A stretch of 64,000 bases of DNA from Halochromatium roseum. GTDB lineage: Bacteria; Pseudomonadota; Gammaproteobacteria; Chromatiales; Chromatiaceae. Below the pieces are notes generated by a model. The model was not told where the DNA came from, did no database searches, and worked only from the letters and a program-made list of their open reading frames with translations. Positions 27,018 through 34,595 of the stretch are shown here, piece by piece. A program made the position numbers and the translations under genes. The stretch covers positions 118,715 to 182,714 of the forward strand of contig NZ_NHSH01000048.1 of assembly GCF_016653315.1 (NCBI RefSeq). Direction: 5' to 3'. Position 1 is the first letter of the stretch, and every line of letters begins with the position of its first letter.

Positions 27018-27218
27018 TTATTCCTTGTCGTTTTTGGTGGTGTCGATGCCGAGCGGCATGTAGGCCCCGCAGGTGCCGAAGTAGGCGGTGCCGAGCAGGA
27101 TGAGTCCGACTAGGCCGAGCCACCAGGGGCCGCCGAGGATGCTGATCAGGATGAGGATGCCGCCGGCGGCGTATCGAATGTTGCGATCGGTCTGGCCGAC
27201 GTTTTTGACGAGGTTCAT
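27018..27218 (-). CDS. DUF2892 (YgaP-type) small membrane protein
   Basis: The 66-residue protein has the DUF2892 pattern: the N-terminal NVGQTDRNIRYAAGG, then two membrane segments (about 17-30 and 33-50), then FGTCGAYMPLGIDT. In YgaP the same module anchors a rhodanese domain. Here it stands alone, as in many sulfur bacteria. ATG 27218 follows a GGAG ribosome site. Cytoplasmic face cysteine (GTCGAY) is conserved in the family. Function unknown; a link to sulfane sulfur handling is suggested only by analogy. Confidence 0.85.
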   Translation of the reverse strand: MNLVKNVGQTDRNIRYAAGGILILISILGGPWWLGLVGLILLGTAYFGTCGAYMPLGIDTTKNDKE

Positions 27219-27585
27219 AAGAAGCTCCAAAGGCTGGATGGTTTCGGATAATAACGCTGGCGGCTGCACCCTGGTCGATTGCTGGGGCGCGGCTGTCTTT
27301 GCGTGGCTACAAGCGTCGCTACAAGCGTGGCTACACGCGTGGCTACAAGTAAGATAGGGACGATGGCGTTAGGTTTCTCCGGCATCGGGGCCGATGCCGA
27401 GGACCATGCCCGTGATAGCGCAGTCGACTGCTGCCAGTGACCGCGTGTGTCTAAAAGTATATGGGGAGGCCGGCCGAGTGGGCGTTGCGATTGGACAATG
27501 GATGCAGCGAATCCACGACCTGTGCCCGCGAGACTTGGTTATCCTGAGCGTCTTGCCTGCCGTGAGAGTCCCTTCGAGCGTCGTC
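27219..27585. other. 367-bp divergent region between DUF2892 and DegS-like genes
   Basis: It contains the 12-bp x4 repeat at 27301-27348. No gene is supported. Any promoters for both genes must lie here. Confidence 0.45.
27301..27348 (+). repeat. 12-bp tandem repeat, four units
   Basis: The units GCGTGGCTACAA, GCGTCGCTACAA, GCGTGGCTACAC and GCGTGGCTACAA follow one another without gaps in the divergent promoter region. Confidence 0.9.
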
Positions 27586-28713
27586 ATGCACGGATTCCAG
27601 TTGTCCCGCGCCCTGTTTTGGGTGGTGATCGCCTTTCTGGCGTTGCTCGCGTTCCGGCCTTGGATCGATGGTTGGTTGATCGAGCGCGCAGCGGTGCCTA
27701 GGCCTGTCACAGCGCGTGGCGATCTGGCAGCCGATGAGCAGTCGACGATCGCGATCTTCGACGCAGTCAGCCCATCGGTGGTCTTCATCACCACCACCGA
27801 GGAGCTGGTCAACCCCTGGGCGCGCGACCCGAATGTCGTGCGCCGTGGGACCGGTTCAGGCTTCGTCTGGGATGGTCAGCGGCATATCGTGACCAACTGG
27901 CATGTCATTGCCGAGGCGAGCGCGGCCTGGGTGCGCCTGGCCGATCAGCGCCACTTTCGCGCTGAGTTGATCGGCAAGAGCCCGGCGCATGATCTGGCCG
28001 TGCTCAGGATCAGTGGCGCATGGCAGGCACCCGAACCGATACCGATCGGCCGCAGTGCCGATCTGCGGGTAGGGCAGAAGGTATTCGCGATTGGCAACCC
28101 GTTCGGCTTGGATTACAGCTTGACCAGCGGCGTGGTTTCGGCCCTCGACCGCGCCATCTACAACGAACGATCTGGCGAGATCCGCGGCCTGATCCAGACC
28201 GATGCGGCGATCAATCCAGGAAACTCGGGCGGTCCTTTGATCGATAGCGCTGGGCGCCTGATCGGCATCAATTCGGCGATCTTCAGCACCTCAGGTACCT
28301 TTAGCGGCATCGGTTTTGCCGTGCCTGTGGATACCATCAACCGGGTCGTGCCACAGTTGATCGCTCGCGGGCGTTATATCCGTCCGCGCATCGGCATCAC
28401 GGCCGATGATGCCGTGAGCCGTCCGATACTGAGGCAGCTTGGGCTCGAGGGCGTTTTGGTGCTGGGTGTCGGGCCGGGCTCGCCAGCCGATAGCGTCGGG
28501 CTGGTCGAGACTCGGGTCAGCCCAACAGGCGAGATCGTGCCTGGAGATATCATCCACCGGCTGGATGGGCAGCCGGTCACCGAGATGGCGGATCTGATCG
28601 ATATCCTCGAGGGTTACCAGGTGGGTGATCGAGTGACACTCTCGATCATCCGAGATGGCCGCTCCTTGGATGTGGCGATCCATCTCGGCGGTGAATCCGT
28701 CCGCTGGGATTGA
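27586..28713 (+). CDS. S1C serine protease with PDZ domain (DegS/AlgW/HhoB-like)
   Basis: The 375-residue protein has one N-terminal membrane anchor (about 9-25), a trypsin-like domain and one PDZ domain (about 265-370). The catalytic triad is H106 (VTNWHVIAE), D136 (AHDLAVLRI) and S214 (INPGNSGGPL). One PDZ domain plus an anchor is the DegS/AlgW arrangement. Those proteases cut the anti-sigma factor RseA/MucA when unfolded porins bind the PDZ. ATG 27586 is chosen because upstream in-frame codons would precede the membrane segment with an unusually long leader. It ends 11 bp before the convergent FmdB-like gene. Confidence 0.9.
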   Translation: MHGFQLSRALFWVVIAFLALLAFRPWIDGWLIERAAVPRPVTARGDLAADEQSTIAIFDAVSPSVVFITTTEELVNPWARDPNVVRRGTGSGFVWDGQRHIVTNWHVIAEASAAWVRLADQRHFRAELIGKSPAHDLAVLRISGAWQAPEPIPIGRSADLRVGQKVFAIGNPFGLDYSLTSGVVSALDRAIYNERSGEIRGLIQTDAAINPGNSGGPLIDSAGRLIGINSAIFSTSGTFSGIGFAVPVDTINRVVPQLIARGRYIRPRIGITADDAVSRPILRQLGLEGVLVLGVGPGSPADSVGLVETRVSPTGEIVPGDIIHRLDGQPVTEMADLIDILEGYQVGDRVTLSIIRDGRSLDVAIHLGGESVRWD

Positions 28714-28724
28714 GGCGATTTCTG

Positions 28725-28988
28725 TCAATCGAAGCCGCAGACGCCGCTCGGGCAGCAGCCGCCGGCACCACAGGCCGGCGCGGGTGCGCTACCACTCCCG
28801 AGTGTGCTGCTCGAGATCAGGTTGCCACCGGTGGCCATGCGGCTGACCGGGGTCGATGCGGGTGTATCGCCGCAGGGGATTGCGGCCCGCTCGCAGAGTT
28901 CGCCCCAAGTACTGATGGTCTCGCTCATTCGATGGCTCACCTCAACGACGCGGTCATTGGTGTCACAACGATAATCGTAGGTTGGCAT
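28725..28988 (-). CDS. FmdB-family-like small protein with C-terminal cysteine cluster
   Basis: The 87-residue protein starts MPTYDYRCD like the FmdB/CxxC zinc-ribbon family, but the CxxC knuckle that normally follows is missing (NDRVVEVSHRM instead). The C-terminus carries five cysteines in ACGAGGCCPSGVCGFD. A GGAG ribosome site precedes ATG 28988. Similar proteins occur in other sulfur-oxidising gammaproteobacteria. Metal binding by the C-terminal cysteines is possible. Function unknown. Confidence 0.75.
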   Translation of the reverse strand: MPTYDYRCDTNDRVVEVSHRMSETISTWGELCERAAIPCGDTPASTPVSRMATGGNLISSSTLGSGSAPAPACGAGGCCPSGVCGFD

Positions 28989-29088
28989 GGTGGGATTCTC
29001 CATATATCGATGTTTGCTGATATACCAAGATTATACCAATCCGAGGGCGAACATCGACCTGTCTAGCCTAGCCAGCGCAGGTTGGCGT

Positions 29089-29121
29089 CTGTCTAGATGC
29101 TATCTAGATGTTATCTAGATG
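29089..29121 (+). repeat. 11-bp tandem repeat over a stop codon
   Basis: CTGTCTAGATG, CTATCTAGATG and TTATCTAGATG; the stop of the minus-strand TlpA-like gene (29115-29117) is in the third unit. Confidence 0.8.
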
Positions 29122-29675
29122 CCGATCTCGGCGAGCCAGAGTCTGGCGCGTAGTCCGAGGCCGGTGGTGTAGCCGACGCGTCGAAAGCGAATTCGGCCAT
29201 CACGGTTGATGATGAAGCTGGCGGGGACCGCTTGAACGCCCCACTGCCGGGCGATCTCGCCGCTGGGGTCAGCGATCACGCGCAGATCCAGCGCTCGCTC
29301 GTCGAGGTAGCGGCTGATCTCTTCTTCAGTGCCGGATTGCATTGCGATCGTCGTCACCTGGTAACGCTTCGCGAGTGCCTCGATGCTGCCCTCCTCAAGC
29401 TTGCAGATTGGGCACCAGCTGGCCCAGAAGTGGATCAGGGTTGGCCCTTCCAGCGGCGGACTCAGGTTGATCTGCTCCAGGGTATCGATAGTATGGCCAC
29501 TGAGCGTCGGAGCGATTCCTTCGGCGAGCGGTCTTGCTTTATACCAGTGCACTGCAGCGAGCACGAGGAGGACGATCGCGCCTTCGAGCCCCCATCGGCG
29601 CAGGCGTTGGCTCCAGCGACGCTTGTGCTTGCCGTTTGGCGCCTTGCTGTTGGTGGTTGATGCACGCATGCTCAT
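29115..29675 (-). CDS. TlpA/ScsD-like membrane-anchored thioredoxin (protein disulfide oxidoreductase)
   Basis: The 186-residue protein has a basic N-terminus, one membrane anchor (about 32-46) and a periplasmic thioredoxin fold. The active site is CPIC in HFWASWCPICKLEE, and the cis-proline region is VQAVPASFIINRDG. It is likely a reductase or oxidase of periplasmic thiols, as in ScsD, TlpA or CcmG. The PGYP-type CcmG signatures are not evident, so a general role is favoured. The gene is divergent from a secreted rhodanese (29853). Confidence 0.88.
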   Translation of the reverse strand: MSMRASTTNSKAPNGKHKRRWSQRLRRWGLEGAIVLLVLAAVHWYKARPLAEGIAPTLSGHTIDTLEQINLSPPLEGPTLIHFWASWCPICKLEEGSIEALAKRYQVTTIAMQSGTEEEISRYLDERALDLRVIADPSGEIARQWGVQAVPASFIINRDGRIRFRRVGYTTGLGLRARLWLAEIGI

Positions 29676-29852
29676 CCGCTTGATCGCTTGGTGATCGGCT
29701 TAATGACAGTAACGAATCGAGCGTCACGGTGCGAGGCGCATGCGCAGTGTGCCACTTGAGCTGACCGGACCCCGCTAAGAGCGGTTCGGCTGTGAGCAAG
29801 CGTTTGCGTCTGTCGTTTCGACCTGTTTTGCAACCTGCAGAGAGGTGTCTTT

Positions 29853-30542
29853 ATGCCATTGTCAGTTGTATTGCTCATGATGCTCGTCTTGCTCGGCGCC
29901 TGGTCCGCGCAGGCCGCGGAGCCCAGTGAGGGGCTCTTCGATCTCGATGCACTAGAGGTCATGATTGCGCCAGATCTGCCCTATATCGAGCTTCTTCAGG
30001 ATGACGAGAAGGTGCTCCTGATGCGTCATCAAGACCCTGGTCATACCATCCGGCCGCCGTTTGAGAAGACAGCTCGACCTTGCCCGCCTTATTGTGTGCA
30101 GCCGATGCAGTTGGCGCCTGGCGTTGAGACCATCGGTGAACTCGAACTCATCGACTATCTGCAGCGGGCTGCGGGCGAACTCAGTGATGTGTTGGTGATC
30201 GACTCGCGAACGCCGGACTGGTTTGCGCGCGGGACGATCCCGGGTGCCATGAATATTCCCTACACGAAGCTCGACCCAGCGCATGCGAAGCCAGCGCAGA
30301 TTGCCGATCTCTTGCAGCTTGAATTCGGCGCTGTTGCTGTTGACGGGCTTTGGGATTTCGATCACGTCAAGACCTTGGTGTTCTTCTGCAATGGCGCCTG
30401 GTGCGGCCAATCGCCGACCAACATCAAGGCGCTGCTCGGTTTTGGCTTTCCGGCGCACAAGCTCAAATGGTATCGCGGTGGCATGCAGGCCTGGGAACAG
30501 CTCGGCCTGACCACGGTGAGTCAGGCTCCTGATACTGACTGA
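29853..30542 (+). CDS. Exported rhodanese-domain protein
   Basis: The 229-residue protein has a cleavable signal (LSVVLLMMLVLLGAWSAQA). A region without clear similarity (about 25-85) follows, then a rhodanese domain. In that domain the fold start is DVLVIDSRTPDWFARGTIPGA and the active loop is FFCNGAWCGQSPTN, with the catalytic Cys at CNGAWC. It probably moves sulfane sulfur or acts on periplasmic thiols. The 3' end overlaps the convergent SBP_bac_3 gene by 80 bp. Confidence 0.85.
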   Translation: MPLSVVLLMMLVLLGAWSAQAAEPSEGLFDLDALEVMIAPDLPYIELLQDDEKVLLMRHQDPGHTIRPPFEKTARPCPPYCVQPMQLAPGVETIGELELIDYLQRAAGELSDVLVIDSRTPDWFARGTIPGAMNIPYTKLDPAHAKPAQIADLLQLEFGAVAVDGLWDFDHVKTLVFFCNGAWCGQSPTNIKALLGFGFPAHKLKWYRGGMQAWEQLGLTTVSQAPDTD

Positions 30543-31398
30543 ACCGATCCTTGACCCGAATCTGGATCGGTATCCAACGCCGAATGATGCGCTCGAGTTC
30601 GCCTGAGCGTTGCCAGGCGTCGATGACCCGATTGAGACCTCGACGCAACTGGGCATCTTCGGTGCGCGTGATGAATCTCCATTTTTCAGTGGAGAGCGGT
30701 TGAAAGACCGCCGTGAGAGCGGTTTCTTCAGGGTCGGCAGCAAGTGACCAGGCGGTTGTCGCCTCATGGATAAAGACGGTGATCTCGCCATCACGCAGTG
30801 CGGCAAGACCCTCATTGGCATGTGCGAATGGAACCCGTTCCGCGCGTGGCAGTTGTGCTTGTACGAGCCTGGCGCCGAGGCTCCCGCGCTGATAGCCAAC
30901 CCGCTCGCTGGTGAGCTTGAGGTCGATCAGGCGGGGGAAACGGGTGAGGTCGTCGGTGCGAATGATCGCCATCTGACCGCTGTCGAGCACTGACTGACTG
31001 GTTGCGAGCCCAAGCGCGGCGAGTTCGTCGCGCGGCAGCGCAGAGAGCGCGACGTCGACGCGGCCACCGCGTAGGGCGTCCATCAACCTGGGCTCCGGCA
31101 AGGCGTGGAGACTGAGCTCGAGTTCGAGCGCTGCGGCCAAGGCGCGGGCGAGGTCGATCTCGAGTCCCTTGACGACACCGCCTTGCTTGAACGCCAGCGG
31201 TGGGCTCTCGATGTTGACCGCGAAGGCGATCGTTGTCAGCGAGGTTGCCGCAGCCAGATCCTGGCTCAGGAGCAGCAGTAAGACGCAGAGTGCCGGTGCT
31301 ACCCGTGGCGCGTTCCGGCGGCGTCCAAGGGCTGCTGCGGTGGTCGACTGGCTGGGCTCAGGGTTGCAGGCATGCTGCGCTGCGCTGGCGGCACCCAT
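30463..31398 (-). CDS. Periplasmic solute-binding protein, family 3 (amino-acid type)
   Basis: The 311-residue protein carries a signal peptide (VAPALCVLLLLLSQDLAAA) and the SBP_bac_3 fold: FAVNIESPPLAFKQGGVVKGLEIDLARALA, VDVALSALPRDE and KWRFITRTEDAQLRRGLNRVID. The last 25 residues after IIRRWIP look like a read-through extension. This part lies opposite the 3' end of the rhodanese gene. No transporter genes adjoin. It starts 16 bp after cysG, so it may be co-transcribed with it. Confidence 0.85.
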   Translation of the reverse strand: MGAASAAQHACNPEPSQSTTAAALGRRRNAPRVAPALCVLLLLLSQDLAAATSLTTIAFAVNIESPPLAFKQGGVVKGLEIDLARALAAALELELSLHALPEPRLMDALRGGRVDVALSALPRDELAALGLATSQSVLDSGQMAIIRTDDLTRFPRLIDLKLTSERVGYQRGSLGARLVQAQLPRAERVPFAHANEGLAALRDGEITVFIHEATTAWSLAADPEETALTAVFQPLSTEKWRFITRTEDAQLRRGLNRVIDAWQRSGELERIIRRWIPIQIRVKDRFSQYQEPDSPWSGRAVPRPACHRDTI

Positions 31399-31413
31399 CG
31401 TTCGCCAGTGCGC

Positions 31414-32841
31414 TCAGTCGCCGGGCAGTATCGGGGTTGTCGCACCCTGTTCGGGATCAGGCTCGGTGCTAAACCAGGCGAGTTTATCGCGCAGGCGCAC
31501 GACCTCACCGACGATGACCAGGGTCGGTGGCTGTGGTGGGTCATGTTCGACCTCGGCCAGGATCGTGGTCAGGGTGCCGACATAGACCTTCTGCATGTGC
31601 GTGGTGCCTTGCTGAACCAACGCGACGGGCATCTCGGGCGCGACACCATGCTCGATCAGTTTGTCGATGATCTGCGGCAGGCCGACGAGGCCCATGTAGA
31701 AGACGACGGTCTGATTTGGCTGTGCGAGCTGTGGCCAGTTGAGGTCGATGCTGTGGTCCTTGAGGTGACCGGTAACAAAGGTGACTGACTGTGCGTAATC
31801 GCGATGGGTCAAGGGGATGCCGCCATAGCAGGCACAGCCATTGGCGGCGGTGATGCCGGGTACGACCTGGAAGGGCACGCCCTCGGCTGCCAAGGTGTCG
31901 ATCTCCTCGCCGCCACGGCCAAAGATGAAGGGGTCGCCGCCCTTGAGCCGCAGCACCCGGTGGCCCTCTTTGGCGAGTCGCGCGAGCAGCCGGTTGATCT
32001 CCTCTTGGCGCATCGTGTGCTGGTTGCGCTGCTTGCCGACGTAGATGTGCTCGGCGTCGCGGCGCACCATGTCGATGATCGGCTTGGCGACTAGGCGATC
32101 GTAGACCACCACATCGGCTTGCTGCATCAAGCGCAGCGCGCGAAACGTGAGCAGGTCTGGATCTCCTGGGCCCGCGCCGACCAGATAGACCTCACCCGTG
32201 CTGGGTCGGGTGCCGGATTCGAGCTCCCGCTCCATCGCGACCTTGGCCTCTTCTAAGTGGCCGGAGAAGATGCGCTCGGCGACACCGCCCTGCAGCACGC
32301 GGTCCCAGAAGCGCCGGCGATCGCGCTGCTGCTCGAAACGCGCCTTGACCTTGTCCCGATAATCGGCGCAGAGCTCGGCCAAGCGGCCGTAGCCGGCGGG
32401 CACCAAAGACTCGAGCCGTGCGCGGATCATACGGGCGAGTACTGGTGATGCGCTGCCAGTCGAGACCGCGACCACGACCGGTGAACGGTCGATGACCGAC
32501 GGCATGATGAAGGTACAGTCTTCGGGCTGATCGGCGACGTTGACCGGGATGTTGCGGGCGTTTGCAAGCTCGGCGATGCGTCGGTTCACGTCGCGGTCGT
32601 CGGTCGCGGCGATCACCAGGCGCATGCCTTCGATGTCGCTGTCGGCGAAGGTCCGGGCATGAAAACGGATCTCGGTCTGGTCGATGCGCGCGCGAAATTC
32701 TTCGCTGAGGGTTGGCGCAACCACGATAAGCTGAGCGCCTGCGCGCCTGAGGTTTTCGAGTTTGCGCAAGGCGATCGGCCCGCCACCTACGATGAGGCAG
32801 GGCTTACTTTTGATATCGAGGAAGATGGGGAGATGTTCCAT
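31414..32841 (-). CDS. cysG: Siroheme synthase CysG (trifunctional)
   Basis: CysG makes siroheme from uroporphyrinogen III by SAM-dependent methylation, NAD-dependent oxidation and ferrochelation. The 475-residue protein has the N-terminal Rossmann domain (GGGPIALRKLENL at about 19-31) and the SUMT domain from about residue 215 (YLVGAGPGDPDLLTFRALR, then RLKGGDPFIFGRGGEE). Siroheme serves assimilatory and, in sulfur oxidisers, the reverse-acting dissimilatory sulfite reductase. It is divergent from the rhd-tusA-dsrE2 cluster. Confidence 0.96.
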   Translation of the reverse strand: MEHLPIFLDIKSKPCLIVGGGPIALRKLENLRRAGAQLIVVAPTLSEEFRARIDQTEIRFHARTFADSDIEGMRLVIAATDDRDVNRRIAELANARNIPVNVADQPEDCTFIMPSVIDRSPVVVAVSTGSASPVLARMIRARLESLVPAGYGRLAELCADYRDKVKARFEQQRDRRRFWDRVLQGGVAERIFSGHLEEAKVAMERELESGTRPSTGEVYLVGAGPGDPDLLTFRALRLMQQADVVVYDRLVAKPIIDMVRRDAEHIYVGKQRNQHTMRQEEINRLLARLAKEGHRVLRLKGGDPFIFGRGGEEIDTLAAEGVPFQVVPGITAANGCACYGGIPLTHRDYAQSVTFVTGHLKDHSIDLNWPQLAQPNQTVVFYMGLVGLPQIIDKLIEHGVAPEMPVALVQQGTTHMQKVYVGTLTTILAEVEHDPPQPPTLVIVGEVVRLRDKLAWFSTEPDPEQGATTPILPGD

Positions 32842-33047
32842 CGCTGACGCTGCCTCTGAAGGCGAATCTGTAGTTCTCTAGCCGGCCGGTTTGCATAATC
32901 AAAGCAGGCCTAGCGGGCCGGGTCTGTTGGGCCGAAGACTGGAATCAGTCGCCGAGCAGACCCAAGATCATACGCCTAGCCCGAGGCACTTGGGCAAGAT
33001 TGCCAGCACATGAGCGGCGACGCTGCTTGATTGAGCATGTTAATATA

Positions 33048-33057
33048 CTGAAATACT
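33048..33057 (+). promoter_or_regulatory. Shared CTGAAATACT box upstream of rhd
   Basis: The 10-mer CTGAAATACT occurs here and again at 33500-33509 upstream of tusA. It lies in locally AT-rich DNA. A regulatory role is inference only. Confidence 0.25.
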
Positions 33058-33063
33058 TGGTCA

Positions 33064-33405
33064 TTGGGTAGTCTAACCTTGGTCACAGAGATCGATTCCG
33101 AAACCCTGAAGTCGCGTTTGAGCAACGGTGATGACGTCGTACTGGTCGATGTGCGCACGCCGGCAGAGGTGGCGCAAGGTGCCTTGCCAAACGCGATCCA
33201 CATCCCGATGGCGGTGATCCCCGTGCGTGCCGCAGAGCTGCCGCGAGATCGCGATCTGGTGATCTACTGTCGCAGTGGCGCGCGCTCGTATCACAGCTGT
33301 CAATTCCTTGCCCAGCAGGGCTTTGATAACGCCTTCAATCTGCGCGGCGGCATCATCGCTTGGGTCCGCCATGGCTACGAGATTGGCCAGATCAACGCTG
33401 GCTGA
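33064..33405 (+). CDS. rhd: Cytoplasmic single-domain rhodanese of the sulfur-trafficking cluster
   Basis: The 113-residue protein is one rhodanese domain with active cysteine C69 in VIYCRSGARSYHS; the six-residue loop fits sulfur substrates. It starts the rhd-tusA-dsrE2 cluster described in Allochromatium vinosum, where Rhd mobilises sulfane sulfur (from glutathione persulfide or thiosulfate) and passes it to TusA. No ATG is available; TTG 33064 is used, and TTG 33079 would remove five residues. It lies divergent from cysG with a 222-bp gap. Confidence 0.88.
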   Translation: MGSLTLVTEIDSETLKSRLSNGDDVVLVDVRTPAEVAQGALPNAIHIPMAVIPVRAAELPRDRDLVIYCRSGARSYHSCQFLAQQGFDNAFNLRGGIIAWVRHGYEIGQINAG

Positions 33406-33499
33406 AGGCCCACCACGGGCCTTGTTGGGGGATCAACTGGGCGCCGCCCATGTTGCCTTTTTGTCCGGTTTCGGCTAAAAATCAGAAGCTTCGTTTGTG

Positions 33500-33509
33500 C
33501 TGAAATACT
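33500..33509 (+). promoter_or_regulatory. Shared CTGAAATACT box upstream of tusA
   Basis: It is an exact copy of the 10-mer found upstream of rhd, 74 bp before the tusA start. Confidence 0.25.
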
Positions 33510-33582
33510 AAAGCGTAAGCGTGGGTCTTGAGCTGAGACGGCTCGTCTAATTTTCTAACACATAGAGTGTGAGGTATATCCG

Positions 33583-33813
33583 ATGGCAGACTTCAATCAA
33601 GAACTCGACGCAAGTGGTCTCAACTGCCCGCTGCCGATCCTGCGCGCGAAGAAAACGCTCAACGGCATGGAGGCTGGCGAGGTTCTGCACGTGATCGCGA
33701 CCGATCCCGGCTCAGTCAAAGACTTTGATGCCTTCTCGAAGCAGACCGGCAATGAGTTGATGGAGTCGAAGGAAGACGGCGGCAAGTTCCACTTCATGAT
33801 CAAGAAGAGCTGA
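33583..33813 (+). CDS. tusA: Sulfur carrier protein TusA
   Basis: The 76-residue SirA/TusA-fold protein has the CPxP motif with carrier cysteine C15 (LNCPLPILRAKK). TusA carries a persulfide; in purple sulfur bacteria it hands sulfur toward DsrE/DsrC and the reverse sulfite reductase. Full length and intact motif indicate function. A 177-bp gap from rhd suggests its own promoter. dsrE2 follows after 63 bp. Confidence 0.96.
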   Translation: MADFNQELDASGLNCPLPILRAKKTLNGMEAGEVLHVIATDPGSVKDFDAFSKQTGNELMESKEDGGKFHFMIKKS

Positions 33814-33876
33814 CCTCCGCCTTACCCCTTACAACACAACAGGGGCTCGGCGAACGGGCTCCACTGGGAGGAAACG

Positions 33877-34356
33877 ATGGACGAAAAGAAACTGGCCATC
33901 ATCGCCACCAAGGGCTCGCTCGATTGGGCCTATCCGCCGTTCATTCTGGCATCGACCGCGTCTGCCCTTGGCTATGAGACGCAGATCTTCTTTACATTCT
34001 ACGGTCTTCAGCTGCTGAAGAAGAAGCTCGAGCTGCAAGTCACGCCGCTCGGCAACCCTGGTATGCCTATGCCGATGGGTATGGACAAGTGGTTTCCGAT
34101 CCTTGGTATGACGCTGCCAGGTATGCAGGGCATGATGACCAAGATGATGAAGCAGAAGATGAAGGACAAGGGCGTCGCCAGCGTCGAAGAGTTGCGCGAA
34201 CTCTGTCAGGAGGCGGAGGTGAAATTGATCGCCTGTCAGATGACCGTCGATCTGTTCGATATGGATTCCTCGCAGTTCATCGACGGCGTTGAGTACGCTG
34301 GCGCCGCGGCCTTCTTCGAGTTCGCGGGCGAGAGCGACATCTGCCTGTATATCTGA
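33877..34356 (+). CDS. dsrE2: DsrE2-type DsrE/F/H-like sulfur relay protein
   Basis: The 159-residue protein belongs to the DsrE-like family and has two cysteines, C110 and C120 (KLIACQMTVDLF). A Met-rich central segment (about 62-95) is also present. In A. vinosum DsrE2 is an interaction partner of TusA and is thought to be membrane-associated; hydrophobic stretches (about 20-45 and 72-85) agree with that. A strong GGAGGAAACG ribosome site precedes ATG 33877. It closes the rhd-tusA-dsrE2 unit. Confidence 0.9.
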   Translation: MDEKKLAIIATKGSLDWAYPPFILASTASALGYETQIFFTFYGLQLLKKKLELQVTPLGNPGMPMPMGMDKWFPILGMTLPGMQGMMTKMMKQKMKDKGVASVEELRELCQEAEVKLIACQMTVDLFDMDSSQFIDGVEYAGAAAFFEFAGESDICLYI

Positions 34357-34498
34357 CGGCAGCGGCGCTCGAGCGAGGCGCTAGTTATCTCGCAAGGGGG
34401 GTGGTCTCGACTGCTCCCCGGTCGATCCGCCAGGCGATCCTGATGTCACCGGCGTCTATCACAACGCCTTCTCTCGCGTATCCCCCTGCCGGTAGGCC

Positions 34499-34530
34499 AA
34501 AAAAAGGGCCGCTCATGGATGAGCGGCCTT
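34499..34530 (-). terminator. Rho-independent terminator of the fadL-like gene
   Basis: A perfect 9-bp stem GGCCGCTCA/TGAGCGGCC with a 4-nt loop is followed, on the minus strand, by a run of seven T. It lies 66 bp after the stop of the minus-strand gene. Confidence 0.9.
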
Positions 34531-34595
34531 GAAAATGCGCGGCGAGGTCTGCGCGCTTAGGGGGACTGGTTTGCCGTGCTGTTAGCCCGTGTTGA

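Noticed and set aside
27301..27348. Tandem 12-bp repeats considered as a CRISPR array
   Set aside because: Units are contiguous without spacers, and no cas genes are present.
27463..27480. Stretch resembling the start of a tRNA-Ser/Leu (GGCCGAGTGG)
   Set aside because: No acceptor stem partner, anticodon arm or GTTCGAATCC-type T arm follows at the right distance.
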